From Adiantum capillus-veneris (Eukaryota; Streptophyta; Polypodiopsida; Polypodiales; Pteridaceae), in assembly GCA_014529385.2 (NCBI GenBank), contig CM043954.1:90733747-90797746 (forward strand): 64,000 bases of DNA, in the 5' to 3' direction. A program made the position numbers and the translations under genes. Below the pieces are notes generated by a model, which was not told the DNA's origin, did no database searches, and saw only the letters and a list, made by a program, of their open reading frames with translations. Position 1 is the stretch's first letter; every line of letters begins with the position of its first letter. Shown in pieces: positions 30,691 to 42,899 of the stretch.

Positions 30691-31712
30691 ATTAGAGAAT
30701 CTTCTTCAAATAACCCAGAGTATCCGCGACTGTTAACACAGATTCAACAAGGCGAAGGGCCTAAAGTAACTTCTAGACCGACTAAAGACTATTCTCTTCA
30801 AGGGGAATTTCTTTATTTTGGTCAAAGACTTTATATGCCTAAGGATCCAACACTAAAGAAAGCAATTTTATTTGAGGCTCATGATAGCCCGACCTCTGGA
30901 CACCCAGGGTATGCAAAAACCTTGAATGCAGTCAGAGAAGTTATTTTTGGCAGCAATGAAAGGTGATGTTCTTCCTTACATAAAGCGGTGTTTATCTTGT
31001 CAGCAAATTAAAGCAGAACTAATCAAGCTTCCCGGGGAACTCAAACCTCTTGATATACCTCAAATGAAATGGGAGTGTATCAGTATGGATTTTGTCACCG
31101 GATTACCTTCTGTTGGAGGCTACGATTCTGTATTTGTGGTTGTCGATATGCTTACTAAGGTGGCTCACTTGATACCTGTCAAGACGACCTACAGTGCTTC
31201 TGGCATCAATAGGGTTTTCATCAAGGAAATCTTTAGACTTCACGGTTTACCGAGAAGAATTGTCAGTGATAGAGATGCGAAGTTTACTTCGAAGTTTTAG
31301 ACTTCTGTTTTTTAAGCAATTGGAACTCAGCTATGCTTCAGTACAACATATGATCCTCAGACTGACGGGCAGGCTGAAAGAGTGAACCAAGTAATTGAAG
31401 ATATTCTTAGAGCTTACTGTTCACAAGAGCCAAGGAAATGGATTCAATATCTTCCTTACTCTATGGACAAGAGTGTATAGCTCCACTGAACTTTTCTAAT
31501 CCAACTATTAAAGTGGAGGCCTCAAAGCAAATGCTAGAAGAGATGGAAGCACAGACTATAGCAAAGGATATTCAAGCAGCTCAGGACAGAAAGAAGCATT
31601 ATGCAGACAAGAAAAGATATAAAAGAACTTTTAAGTTAGGGGATAAAGTATCTCTAAGGGTTAGACCCAAGAGGAGTAATCTATCCTTGGGAAAATTCAA
31701 GAAGCTTAGTTA
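30690..31712 (+). pseudogene. Chromovirus integrase
   Basis: The N-terminal zinc-binding part reads EAHDSPTSGHPGYAKTLNAV and, after a frameshift near 30945, CLSCQQIKAE. The catalytic core keeps the D,D35E triad: Asp 31088-31090 (MDFVTGLPS), Asp 31268-31270 (SDRDAKFTSKF) and Glu 31376-31378 (DGQAERVNQVIED). Exactly 35 codons lie between the last two, but two are stops (near 31298 and 31313). The C-terminal part continues YGQECIAPLNF and KRYKRTFKLGDKVSLRV, and ends with a stop near 31711. Confidence 0.88.
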
Positions 31713-32055
31713 AAGATACTGTGGACCTTATGAGATTGTAAAGGTTGTAAGTGACCAAGCTTACAAGTTGCAGTTACCCTCAAACCTTAAAGTTCATGAC
31801 GTTTTTCATGTGAGTTTGCTGAAACCCTATATTCCCAATCCTGACCATCTTGTCAATGCAGAACAAGTTGTTATTGCTACTGAAGGCGTTCTCGAGCTAC
31901 AACCTCATTACATCATTGAGACGCGGGAAAGAAAACTAAGGAATAGGAACATCATCGAATATCTAGTCAAGTGGAAGGATTTTCCAGAAGAAGACGCAAC
32001 GTGGGAAGATCAACTAACACTTCAAAAGGATTACCTAGACTTACCCTTGAGATGA
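31713..32055 (+). pseudogene. Integrase C-terminus with chromodomain
   Basis: The frame reads YCGPYEIVKVVSDQAYKLQL (GPY/F module) and VHDVFHVSLLKPYIP. A chromodomain follows: PHYIIETRERKLRNRNIIEY, then LVKWKDFPEEDATWED. This defines the element as a chromovirus; the domain reads histone marks and guides insertion. Only the stop at 31711 separates it from the integrase, in the same frame. It ends TGA 32053-32055. Confidence 0.85.
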
Positions 32056-32086
32056 GGGCATCTCAATTCTTTCACGTTGGGTAGAA

Positions 32087-34163
32087 TGTAAGGTCTCCAC
32101 CTGTCCTAGAAGAGGGTTACCTATGTAAAATTTGAAGTCTAATTATTAGTTTGGCAAAAGATGCTATTTTTTAGCAGGTTTCAGTGATCAGATGTCATTT
32201 TTATGTTGTGATCCTTGTAGAACTTTTAATTCTGGTCAAATTCAATTTTTGTGAAAAATTTCCAAAAATAGAAAGTTTTTGACCCCCTGCATGGTCTAGG
32301 ATCGACCGGCTTGTCAAACTGTGCATCGACCCAGATTTCCTTAAAAATAGGGTCCGGACGCTGAAAGCTGCTATTTATGGCAGGTAGTCATATCTGTTAC
32401 CTCTTTATGGCAGTGTAAAGCTCTTCACCTATGATTCTCTATGATATGGTGAGACTTTTTGTGCAGCCAAATTGAGGATTAATCAAGGAATTAAACCCTT
32501 GATTTGCCCATGAAATTAAGACATAATTATGAGACTTCTTGCATACAAAAAAAGATGTACAACTAGGGTATTGTGTTGCATTAGCAAATTGTGTATGAAC
32601 CATCTATTATATTGGGTATTTGCATGGTTATAGTCTACCATTGTATGTTAAAATGATGCATCAATTAGTACATTAATCTTGATTTAATGTTGCATAGGAG
32701 GGAAGTTTTGGTTATGATAATCTTAGGATGATGTATGAGTAATTAAGACATAATCATCTTGTTGCATCCTTGAGTTAGCCTGCATAGTTGCAGTGTGAAG
32801 GCTTGTCATTTAATCTAGCATTATGTGTAAGAATAAGGTTATTCCTTGTCAAGCTTTCTCATTGGTTGTTGTAGGAATTACGCCTAGTCTCTCGTTTCTC
32901 CGAAAGAACTAATCCTAGTAGTGAGATATGGCTCCCAAGAGAACTCGGTTTGGTGGTGCTAACGACCGCGAGGCGGGAACTAGCAACATGGTGAATAACG
33001 GTAAAGCACTGATGAGAGATGAAAATTCGGCCATCTCACGAGGCATCGAGGAGGAAATTCATGAGGTTGGATGAATTTAATTTTGGTAATTTACATAATC
33101 ATTGCATTACGATAACTTAGGAATGTTAAAATTCCCCAAACTATGTTGGAAATCCAACTGAGACAACGACATTGGTAAAATTTTTTAAAGATTTTATTTA
33201 AATTTAAGTTCGAAGTAAATAGGAAAGAATTTCTTTATGGAAAGACTCCATGGAAGTAGGAAAGAATGGTTGGTAGGAAAAACTATCTCAAACAAGTTAC
33301 ATTCATTATTCCAATGTCGATTTAGTCTGAACCCCCTATTGATCACAGGGCGGTAGCTCGCGAAGTTATCGCAGGAGCTAAATCCACGACTTGCTTTCTA
33401 TGCGGTGGATATGTCCATGGCTTGCTTTCTATGTGGTGGATACATGATTTTTACTCGGAGAGTTACTCCATGAATTGGGTGGAATCATGGATTGGTTGTA
33501 TGAGCGGCGAGTTCACAACGGGTGGAGTTAACACTCGCTGGAGGTCCTCATGACTCCAAGACATTGGAATTTTTAATGAAGTATTGTTTGTTGATTACTT
33601 TTTCCTAGGAAAGATATGTTTTGGTGCCTATTTGACAATGTTTGAAGGGCTGTCTTAACAAACTTGTGTCGAGGAAATATAAAAAAGAACCCTAAGTGTT
33701 GAACAACAATGTGTTAGTAATTAGGCCACACAAAGAGTCCGTGTGAGTGCGGGGTGGAAAGTGGGGGCTTGGCTCAGGTTGCCAAAGCCTACGAGACGGG
33801 TGGTCCCGGTTAGTTGGGAACTCTCTGCCCTGCGCAATAGAGTACGTCATTAGATAGCTCGTTACACCAGAGCGGAAGGAACTTGGTGTATGTGCCTCTG
33901 AAACTTATGGGGAAAAAGGCATTGAGGTTACTTCTCCTCCTGGAAGGTGAGAATAGGACCGATAGTACGAAATTATGTTTCCCCTATGGGGTGGAGCTAG
34001 ACTCCTTTTCACTGGTGTCTTGGAGTCGACTCGCTAAGTGACGAGAGACCATCCACTGGTCTTCTTTTTCTTCTTAGCCAATTTTGTTTGCTTTCGCATA
34101 AGATCTAGCGACCGTCAGGTGTCCTCCTGTTCCATCATGATGAGATGAGGAGGGGACCTCACA
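32087..34163 (+). repeat. 3' LTR of the chromovirus (2077 bp)
   Basis: Begins TGTAAGGTCTCCACC and ends GGGGACCTCACA, followed by AGTAG. It lacks the 0.78 kb present at about 24435-25230 of the 5' LTR (junction near 32405, CTCTTTATGGCAGTGTAAAG), including the TATA box. Otherwise it is about 95% identical by eye. Confidence 0.88.
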
Positions 34164-34168
34164 AGTAG

Positions 34169-35040
34169 GTGTATGTGTAATCATGTGTGGACAACTGCTT
34201 TAAGCCAAAAAAACTTCCAAGATAAGGTAGAGTCCTTACTTACATCCATCCAAACAAGATAACATATATGTTAGCCTTAGATGTGTTTTACAGGTATCAA
34301 TGGACTATACCAGTTGTTATCCATGTCCATCTCATAACTTTTTTTAACTTACAAGCTTAGTCCAAAGTATTTATGTTGTTTTTTTTTTAAATGTTTTATT
34401 ATCCCACAGTGTATTTAGTATTTATTCTTATCAGAAGGCCATAACCCCTTGTACTCCAAGTGGCATGCTCTCCCCCCCCTTTTTTTAAAACCAAATTTTT
34501 GAGTTTTTATCTGCCAAATTAATGAGGCTCCATCACATGAAGCCGTAAAGTAGCCTAAAAAATACCATTATGAGTTTAAACTTGTTTTTGTTTATTTAGA
34601 AATGATATCGTTTATGTTTATATGGAATCCAATCCTTCCCAAGTTTATAAGTCACAATCTCTTAGCAAGCCAAGTGGCAGAGAACCTTATTGGTAACCTA
34701 GCCTGTCCAACTGCCGAACCAAAAAAAGAGCTAGATGTTTATACTGATTTTTTGTCCAAACAACTAATATCAAACAGGTTGAGCAATGGTATGTAACCAG
34801 GCCATATTCCCCCAAAGTCCCCAACATTTATAAAATCATGCAACATCAAGGTGAAGATGGGCAAAAAAGATCCCAATATTCACTAAACCAACCCAAACAG
34901 TGGGCTTTACCAGGTTTTTAAAGCGAGAGTCATCATGAGGCCAAGTTTTAAGCGACAGTACCAAGTGTAAGAACCAATATACCCCCATCCCAAAACTTTT
35001 TGTGTATATTTAGCAGAGGATAAGCATTTACATTTTTTTG
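34169..35040. other. Gene-free stretch between the chromovirus and the second Ty3 element
   Basis: AT-rich, with T-runs (34379, 34482). No recognisable gag, protease or LTR of the downstream element was found, so that element's 5' half is lost or too decayed. Confidence 0.5.
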
Positions 35041-35044
35041 AAAT

Positions 35045-36202
35045 GGTTTTCCAGCATTGTCAGGAAAACGGATTTGTTTAAATCCATTCAAATATGTTTT
35101 CTTGGTCTGGAAAGGACAACTACTGGGACATGTAGTGTCCAAAAATGGTATAGAAATGGCCAATGACAAGATTCAGTGTGTCCAACAGGCCAAGGCGCCC
35201 CGCAACGCATCAGAGCTAAATTCTTTCTTGGGATATATCAATTTTTATAGAAGATTTGTGCATCAGTTTGCTTCCCAGGAATTACCTTTGTATGAACTCA
35301 CAAAGAAGAACAACAAGTTCATTTGGACTGTTGAATGTGAGGAGAGCTTTCACAGTGTGAAGAATGTTATTATCAGTAAACCAGTACTTCAACAACCGAA
35401 TTGGGACGTCATTTTTCATGTACACGTAGACGCTTCAGGACTGGCGATGGGAGCAATGTTAGCTCAGCCAGAAGGCAGGAGTGATTATCCAGTGTATTTT
35501 GCCAATCGGAGATTCAATCAGGCTGAACAAGGATATACCACTACTAAAAGAGAAGCCCTAGGAATGGTTTTTAGTGCTACTAAATTCTAACACTATTTGC
35601 TGGGCAAGCTATTTCATTTTTATGTGGATCATCAAGCATTATTATTCTTGATTATCAAAGTCATTATTCAAGGCAGACTGATAAGACGGATGATGTTTCT
35701 GATGGAATTTGAGTTTCGCATTTTTCGTAAGCCCGGTAAATCCCATTGTGGTGCTGATTTCCTATTCAAGAGTACATATGGCTACTTTGAGGCATCCTTG
35801 AGAGACAAGCCAGTGGATGCAAAACTGTTTCAGATGATAGTTGAAGCGACAACTGATCCAGAGTTGTATGATGTATATTAGTTCTTGTCTAAGGGAGGAT
35901 TCCCAAAAAATTGGACTCAGAATCAGAAGAAGGCTCTGATTATTAGGAGTCTGAAGTTCACCATCACCGACAGATCACTTTACAGACTGGGAGTAGATGG
36001 GGTTCTTCGAAGATGTGTGCCTATGGAAGGGAGAATGCAAGTTATTTTAGAGACACATGATGGGGATTCTAGAGGACATTTCTCCACTGATATTACTTAC
36101 AAGAAGATTTTGCAAGCTGGATTGTGGTGGAAAACTTTAATATCGGATGTTATAAGCTTTTGTAAAACATGTGATATATGCCAGAGGATGGTAGCTAAAT
36201 GA
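35045..36202 (+). pseudogene. Second Ty3/gypsy element: RT C-terminus, RNase H and integrase zinc finger
   Basis: The frame reads NPFKYVFLVWKGQLLGHVVS (end of RT) and FLGYINFYRRFVHQFA. Next is RNase H with an intact HVDASGLAMGAMLAQ, FANRRFNQAEQGYTTTKREA and, after a TAA at 35588-35590, FYVDHQALLFL and FRKPGKSHCGADFL. A further TAG (35879-35881) precedes the integrase zinc-binding segment THDGDSRGHFSTDITYKKI then CKTCDICQRMVA. The RT catalytic domain, protease and gag are missing upstream. The integrase DDE core is missing downstream: the sequence jumps at 36202 to the integrase C-terminus. Confidence 0.82.
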
Positions 36203-36653
36203 CTTAAGACAGAGGGCTATGCTTGAACAGGAAATTGTTCAGCAAAGAAGAAAATACTGGCATAATAGAAGGATCAAATTTAGGGAATTTTAGAAAGGAG
36301 ATTTGGTTCTGCTCTATCAATCTAAACTGGGTCCTAAGAAACCAAACTTAAAGATAGCTTGGACTGGTCCATATGAAGTCGATTGGGTTTTTTCCAATTG
36401 CACAGTAAGGCTGAAAGATTTATCTGGATTACTGCTGCCAGGTGTCTATAATGGGGACAAAGTCAAGCTATATTATTCAAATGACAAAGAGACTTCCAGG
36501 GATAATGATATTGGTATTCTGGGAACTAAAGGCCAGGAAAATTTAGAATCAGCTATTTTAAGCCTTTTCCATGTACAACCAGTACCAGATCCAGTCAAAG
36601 GGTCAGAAAAGTCTCAGCACAACAAAACCATGTCAGTAGAGCAGAATCAGTAA
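36203..36653 (+). pseudogene. Second Ty3/gypsy element: integrase C-terminal region
   Basis: RRKYWHNRRIKFREF, one stop, then KGDLVLLYQSKLGPKKPNLK, AWTGPYEVDWVFSNCTVRLK, and LPGVYNGDKVKLYYSND. GPY/F-like and LPGxxNGxxLK motifs are typical of plant Ty3 integrases that lack a chromodomain. The DDE core that should precede it has been deleted. Confidence 0.75.
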
Positions 36654-36802
36654 AGCGTCAGACCCAATATCAATTTTTATGGGGAAAAGGGCCAGTGGGA
36701 CTATCTATGATAACCATTTCAAGGAACATGGAGAGTATTAGCATGTATGCCACATCATTGGTGGTGCACAGAGCTCTATGAACGGTAAGTAGTGGAGCTT
36801 TT

Positions 36803-39800
36803 ATGGCACGAACGCGTATAACAGTAAGGCGAGTAGGTATTTTTTCTCATAAGTCTCCTGCACGATGTGTGCGTGCTGTTACACATTCCCCATCGCCTGG
36901 CTCTGAAGCCTCTTCACTACAACCACAAGCTTCTTCATCCGACGCATCGGTCGATTGATGTCTGTCTTTACCAGATACACCTGGATACGGATTTGAATAT
37001 TCGGGTAAGTCTTCTTCTTCTTCTACAGAGTCATCGTCTTCACCTTGTATGGGCAAAAGAAAAATATCGGAGAAGATGAAGGACACTATAGACGAAACTT
37101 CGGCACTTATCACCTCTATCAAAGCTTATCTACCACTTAATCCCCATAGTAAGATACAACGGTATGTGTTTATCGAGCAAGCAGAAGTGTTGCTGCAACT
37201 CTGGGATTTGCATGTGGTTGTGCAAGACACAAGAATCGAGTTTGACACGGCTATAATTAAGCAGGTTCTTGATTCCTTCAATGTTGATGAAGGCAGTGCT
37301 GTAGTGTATGGTAGTAAAGTGTCAGCAACTCCGAACGACATTGCTTATGCTTTCAAGATGCCAAATGAGCCAAAGCCAACCATTGCAACTGCAGAACAGA
37401 TAAGTGCAGCTCTTAAGAAAGATGACACAACCAAGAAAAAGCACAAGGCCATTGGACAAGGGGTTCCAATAGCAGGTCTTGACGTCCCCCTTGATTACCG
37501 AAGCTATTAGTCTGAAAAATAACCCCACATATGTCTCAGAAAAATTGTTTGCTATGTTGCTTACAAAGAGACTAGATGCCACAGCTTCGATCAATTTATG
37601 TCAGATTCTGTCTCATAATGTGCTTCAGCAGACTGCCAAGTTGAAGTCTCAGACTGTTTTTAACGCCTGGTATGTCTGGCAGTTTCTTTACTAGTAGGCA
37701 ACTTCTCCTGATGCTCATGACTAGGTACATATGGTTTGGAGTCAGAAACACATCCCAACGACTAACAATGTTGATTTATCTTCAGATGAAGAAACCCTAG
37801 GTACTTAGTTAGCTCTCACTGGACAGAAGAGAAAGGACACACAGGTGGAAGTTGGTAGTTCCAAGAAACCAAAAACTACATTGGCCAAGAGAAATGATTT
37901 CTTGAAGCAACTAGAAAGTAAGGTCAAAATTGTGCCTACTGAAAAATCTTTAGCAAACCAGACTTCAGTCGGCCAAGCAGAACAGCTTCCAGCAAAGATT
38001 ATTGTTGGGACCAGCGAGCAAGCGGGGCAGAATCCAACAAACACTATTGCTGGAAAAGACTAGCTAGAAAAAACCAGTACTGAGAAGTTGGCAGTTCATA
38101 CTGAAAAAGGAAAAGGTCCTGAATCTGCCAGTTCGGCCAGTAAAGTTCCTATTCCTTTCAGCGAATTGGCTTTAGCTTTAACCAAAAAGGACAGATTACA
38201 AACGCTACAGAGTCATCCCCTCATATGAAAATTAGTTTTGCACAAACCTGACTTTACCACATTACCATATATGGCTCATGTTACAGTTTACAAGGAACTA
38301 GTTGCCTCTGACCCACCGATAGTAATGGATGGTTGCTTAGTGCTTATCCAGTCATCCTGGAATACAATTGTCAACGCTTTGGGACAAATGATGGATGCCT
38401 CATCGTCTACTGAGGAAGTGACCAAGTTAAAAGAAGAACTGAGGATCAGTGAGCCGCAAGTTCAGAAGTTGAAACAAGATATAGGGGTACAATCCTTGCG
38501 GCATAGTGTTCTCGAAAATCAGTCAGCCACAAGACAATTTGGACATTGGAAAGTAAGCTGTTAAAGCTTGAGTTTGAGAATAGGCAGTTAATTGAAGACA
38601 AGACAGAGGCTGAGAGAGTTGCTGATAGATTTGAGACTATGTTGAGGATGAAGAGAGTTGATTTTAACACATTGCTGACTAGCCACACTGCATAAAAAAC
38701 CTCTTTAACAGAAAGATACATATACAATAACTTGGCTGATATTCTGAATCCAAAAGGCAACACCATTTTCGATATGTAATATCTAAAAGCACTTATGGAA
38801 ACTATGCATAGTGATTTGCAGGATAAGATTTTTGAATATAATAGTGCTTTGGCAAATCAAACTATTTTGGACTACATTGATAAGCAGAATAACCTCAATG
38901 AGGATTTTGAGAAAGCAGAAGAGAAGGATGAAGAGAGGGAGGATGAACCAGTAGATAAACATGATGATGATAATGACTCTCCTCCATCTCCACCTTTAGG
39001 ATCTGGTATTGGTGGATCAGCTGCCCACAGGGGGCAGTTGGCCCAACACAGACCAGCTAGACTAGTACAAGGATCAACAATTGGGAGACCAGGGGGCTGA
39101 TGATCAGGAACAAGGAAACATTGAACACTCCCTAGTACACCACAACACAGTTCAGGTGTGAAAGGAAAAGCTAAAGCTGTGACTGAGACTTTGAAGGGTG
39201 ATGAGCAACATTCATTACAACTCATCACACTGAACAAGAGGCTAAGACATCAGCAAGCTCCTATTATTAGGATGTATCTAGAGGATGATGTTCTTCTTTC
39301 TAATCTGGAACGTTTTCAGAGACTATATGTCGGTGCCAATGAAATGATCCAGCATTGGAAATCAGCCGCTTTCCATGATCAAGAGTTGTGCCAATTACCT
39401 GAGCATCCTAGCAGAATTTATCTACTAGACAGTGTACCTGAATGGGGCACTAGCCTCTGATGATAAGCTGGTCAATCTACACTGGCAGTGGCAGTCCACT
39501 GCAGACTGTCATTTCCTAGCCATTGAATTAGAGCTCCTGCTTGGGAACAGGCGTACATATACATGTATATGAAGGAGGTCAGGAATCATTTGAAAGAAGT
39601 CCTACTTCAAATGCGAATTGCCAAAGGAGTTTTGGACCAAAGGGTACAAGCTATTATTGAAGATCAAACTTCCAGCAGTAAAGGACCACGAACTCAAATG
39701 ACAGTAGGGGAACAGACAAATGCTCTCCGAAGACCTTTTCAGTTGGTTCGAGTGACCATGATGATGATGCAGCAGGAGAACCAGACTGTTCTCAACTTTC

Positions 39801-40525
39801 TAGAGTTTGTACCTGATTCCCCAGTTCTCCTGTATGCATTGCCTCCTAGAGAGACTAAGCTGCCTAGGTTTTTCCCAGCTTTGTATCCTCAACATCCAGA
39901 ACCAGTGGATCGGCTTACATACTTTAACATCACTGATGATCTTCAAGATTGGTATGAGCGAGCCACTATAGAATGGAAAACCTGGAAAACACTGGTCAAT
40001 CATGCTCTCCAACTAAATGATGTTTTGGAACTGCAAGGAGAAATGCAAAGGGACAAGTTCTGTATGGGACAATGGAAGATCCAGCTCAAAGGTCTCACCA
40101 AGATCACAAATCAGCTGCTTCAACTTACTGTGGAGTCCTCTAAGATTCTTGAAAAGGATATTACGGCTAAACCAGGTCTGGGGCCACAGTACAAAGAAAT
40201 GGCTAAGATCCTCTTTGAAGCTGGGTTTAAAACAAATCAACCTCTTTCGAAAGGATGGATCCACATATCTTTGTATTGTCATAAATTGGCCAGAATCTGC
40301 CATCTGACAAAGGGTAGACGCATGTTGTATGATCTCGACACCAAAAGCTATAATCCTCTCATGCCTTATAAATTGGAGATGTCCACTGCAAGGCGGAATC
40401 AGCTTGAGCAGGAGTCCATTTATCGACTTATCCAGAAGGACAATGCTGGCACCTGGAACTTTTGAAGCCCCAGCACAGAAGAAGGGCAAGAGGAAGCGGG
40501 TTCAGTGGAAGGATACTAGGTAGTT
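36803..40525 (+). pseudogene. Long decayed extra ORF (ORF3) downstream of pol in the second Ty3 element
   Basis: Open segments follow one another on the plus strand for about 3.7 kb: 36803-37510 (start MARTRITVRRVGIFSHKS, one internal TGA), 37479-37694, 37845-38564, 38795-39100, 39158-39460 and 39563-40465. The first has a Ser-rich start, then LLQLWDLHVVVQDTRIEF and VVYGSKVSATPNDIAYAFKM. The latter loosely resembles the VRGxxVxF...I...FxLP pattern of 'putative plant transposon protein' domains in Athila-type elements. The middle is Lys-rich with a likely coiled coil (VTKLKEELRISEPQVQKLKQ) and an acidic stretch near 38940. The last 300 codons are well preserved but unrecognised (LPPRETKLPRFFPALYPQHP). 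No transmembrane segment is evident. Confidence 0.5.
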
Positions 40526-40610
40526 CCATCTCAGAATCAGACGGAGGATTTTCCTAGTGAGGCTCTGGAATTTCTTTGGCCGGGCATCCTTGGAATTACA
40601 ATTATAGGGG

Positions 40611-41255
40611 TGTCAAGCACTCAACAAGCATGAAATATGGCATAAAGCTAGGAACATCGGCCAACTCAGCAAACAGACAGATGGGTTTAGGGTTTGGGCC
40701 ACAACCAAAAACCCAGATGGGTTCCTCAACACCAATTCAAAATTAGGTGGTGGATTATTTATCAAAATTTTTGGAGTTATACCAAAATTCAAGAAAGGAG
40801 GGAAGGATGTAGAAGGTGAAGACAGTCCCAGCAGGTGGGAATTGTCTCTTGGAAAGCCGAACAATGGATCAGTCACACATCAATAATTACCACGGTACTT
40901 ACTACACTAACTTCTGGAAGGCTATAAATAGGACCCATTACATTGCAATTGGGATTCTTGCTTCTTAGTTCTCTTGGCTTTAGCTTTCAAGTGTTTCCGA
41001 GCTACAATCTCTTCGTCTTTAACTTCACCTTGTAATCATTACTGCTATAATCATTTGAGCTTCAATCCATTACACCTTGTACTGGTTGTCCTCAAGCTAT
41101 GAATCTGAAACTGCAAAAACTTTTCCAGTTGTCCAATATGTCTCTCATTTCACTATACTATTTCAGTTCAGATAACTATTTCAGTCCAATCTCCGCTCTC
41201 TATTCTAGTTTCACTGACTGAACTGACGACTTACTAGTATCTTTAAATTCTAACA
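40611..41255 (+). repeat. Probable 3' LTR of the second Ty3 element
   Basis: Starts TGTCAAGCACTCAACAAGC after ATTATAGGGG and ends TTAAATTCTAACA. It carries a good TATA box, GGCTATAAATAGGACCC (40921-40937), about 310 bp in. Directly beyond its end, the minus-strand Penelope-like coding sequence begins. No second LTR copy exists in the window to confirm the borders. Confidence 0.45.
40923..40930 (+). promoter_or_regulatory. TATA box in the probable LTR
   Basis: TATAAATA within GGCTATAAATAGGACCC, followed by a pyrimidine-rich region (CTTGCTTCTTAGTTCTCTTGG) typical of plant LTR transcription starts. Confidence 0.5.
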
Positions 41256-41269
41256 CTGGAATCATCTAT

Positions 41270-41960
41270 CTGAAGAGATTAGTTCCAATTCCAATGAACT
41301 CCAAAGGTGGCAGATTAAGAAGATCTCTTTTCCAAACAAATTTTTGGTCATATCGTCCTACACAAGGTATATGAAGGGAAATAGTACAGTTAAGGAATTG
41401 TACTGAAGTACAAAAAACCCCATTGGGTGTTACGAACTCTTGCAAAGAAGCTGGTTCAATTTTTAGGCAGTTAGGATATATCTGGCAGATTTAATCTAAG
41501 AAGGCCTTATTGTTGATGCTTAGTACGTCATCCATATATCTGTAAGTGTGTCCAAACATTGAAAGTTTGTTATTCCTACTTTCCATGGCTTTGGGAAACC
41601 ATTTGTATTCGAAGAAGGCAAGGTAGATATTACAAATAAGTGGAGAGGAGGAGAACCCCATGGGGATGCCCAGGCATTGGTTAAAACAATGTCCTCGGAG
41701 AGGATAGTACAGTTATCAAGTAACCATGAAATGTAAAGACAAAGCTTCTCTTCACTGAAGTGTAAGGGATGTAAGGAGTAAGTCTTTTTTAACCATCTAG
41801 GTTTTTTAGAAAGTGATATGTAGAAAAGACTCTTCTTTCTAGCATTGGAAAAAGCAACCCCAAGATCACCTTCTAGGGGAATGTTTTCATAACACTGAGT
41901 GATATTGCTGAAAAATATGGAAGATCTGTTTAGGGAGGTTAAGAGAAACCTCATTAGAGT
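41270..41960 (-). pseudogene. Penelope-like reverse transcriptase, catalytic half
   Basis: RNA-directed DNA polymerase. The minus strand reads FSNITQCYENIPLEGDLGVA, a frameshift near 41690, then FNQCLGIPMGFSSSPLICNI, YLAFFEYKWFPKAM and GHTYRYMDDVLSINN (catalytic MDD at 41523-41543). A stop follows, then IYPNCLKIEPASL, NCTISLHIPCVGRYDQKF and VWKRDLLNLPPLEFIG. GIPMGxxxSP, RYxDDxL, the IYP block and the terminal KRDxxNxP motif are characteristic of Penelope-like RTs rather than LINE or LTR types. Confidence 0.6.
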
Positions 41961-42899
41961 TTTTTGTTATCCAAAAGGGGTTGTACTGTATTTGTAGAAA
42001 GTCGTGGCAGATCTTTTGTTTAGAGGCACAAATAAGTTCAAACTCAGTTAATATCAAATCAAGACACAGAGTGATATCCTTGGTGATATCACTAAATATA
42101 TCATTAGAAGCATCAGATATCTATCTGAATTTATGCTTCTGTATTTTATAGGTGGAAAAAAGTATTGGTAGTTTAATATAGCCTAAATCTTCTAAGTGTC
42201 TCGGGATGTTACCGGTAACTGTTTGTAAGGAAGTGTTAATTCTAGTGAATTCTTTCCCAAAAACCCAAAATTAAGCAGCTTTCCAAGCTAGGTTTTTGCA
42301 TATAAGATTGGGACAATTAGAGATTTTATCCAGCCCGACTATGAACCAATTTTTAGCCATTATGTGAAAATCAAGAGCAAGTTGTGGTGTTAACCAGGAG
42401 TTATCAGTAGATAACCATTTATAGGAATTTGTGAATTTTTTTTCTAAGAAACATTCTTCCACAACTTTTGTTTAGTCCAAGAGGACTGTCTTCTCTAGTT
42501 GGAGAGAACTAACAAGGTCAGTTAAGCAGCTAAGTAAAGCTGATAGAGAGAGATAAGGGTTTTTGGGAAATTTAGGTATGTGATTGAGCCCATTGGCCAA
42601 GATTTTTTGCATTTTGACATTTTCAATGATGCTAAGATCACAAGTACAAACATGCATACCATATGTATCAAAGTTTTTGCAAAATGTGGTAAACCGACTG
42701 CATGTACATTCGGGAACCGATTCATGCCGGAGAAAATCATTACTATAGACCAAGTTTTTTATGGGTTGTTGATACATCCAACCAATAAGTAAATGATCGA
42801 GTAGTTTGTGATTGCCAAAAGGTAGGTCAAAGCACTCACAAAAAAGAGCTTTAGGTTGTATCCAGTCGAGAAGTACATTATGGAAGAGACAATGCACGT

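Larger units (their letters stand above)
24128..34163 (+). mobile_element. Ty3/gypsy chromovirus, full length but decayed
   Basis: It is flanked by a perfect 5-bp duplication AGTAG (24123-24127, 34164-34168). LTRs start TGTAAGGTC, and the 3' LTR ends GACCTCACA, nearly the inverse of the start. The order is LTR, Met-tRNA primer site, leader, gag, protease, RT, RNase H, integrase, chromodomain, LTR, as in chromoviruses. Domains are spread over shifting frames with several stops, so it cannot encode a working polyprotein. Each LTR carries a different deletion. Confidence 0.92.
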
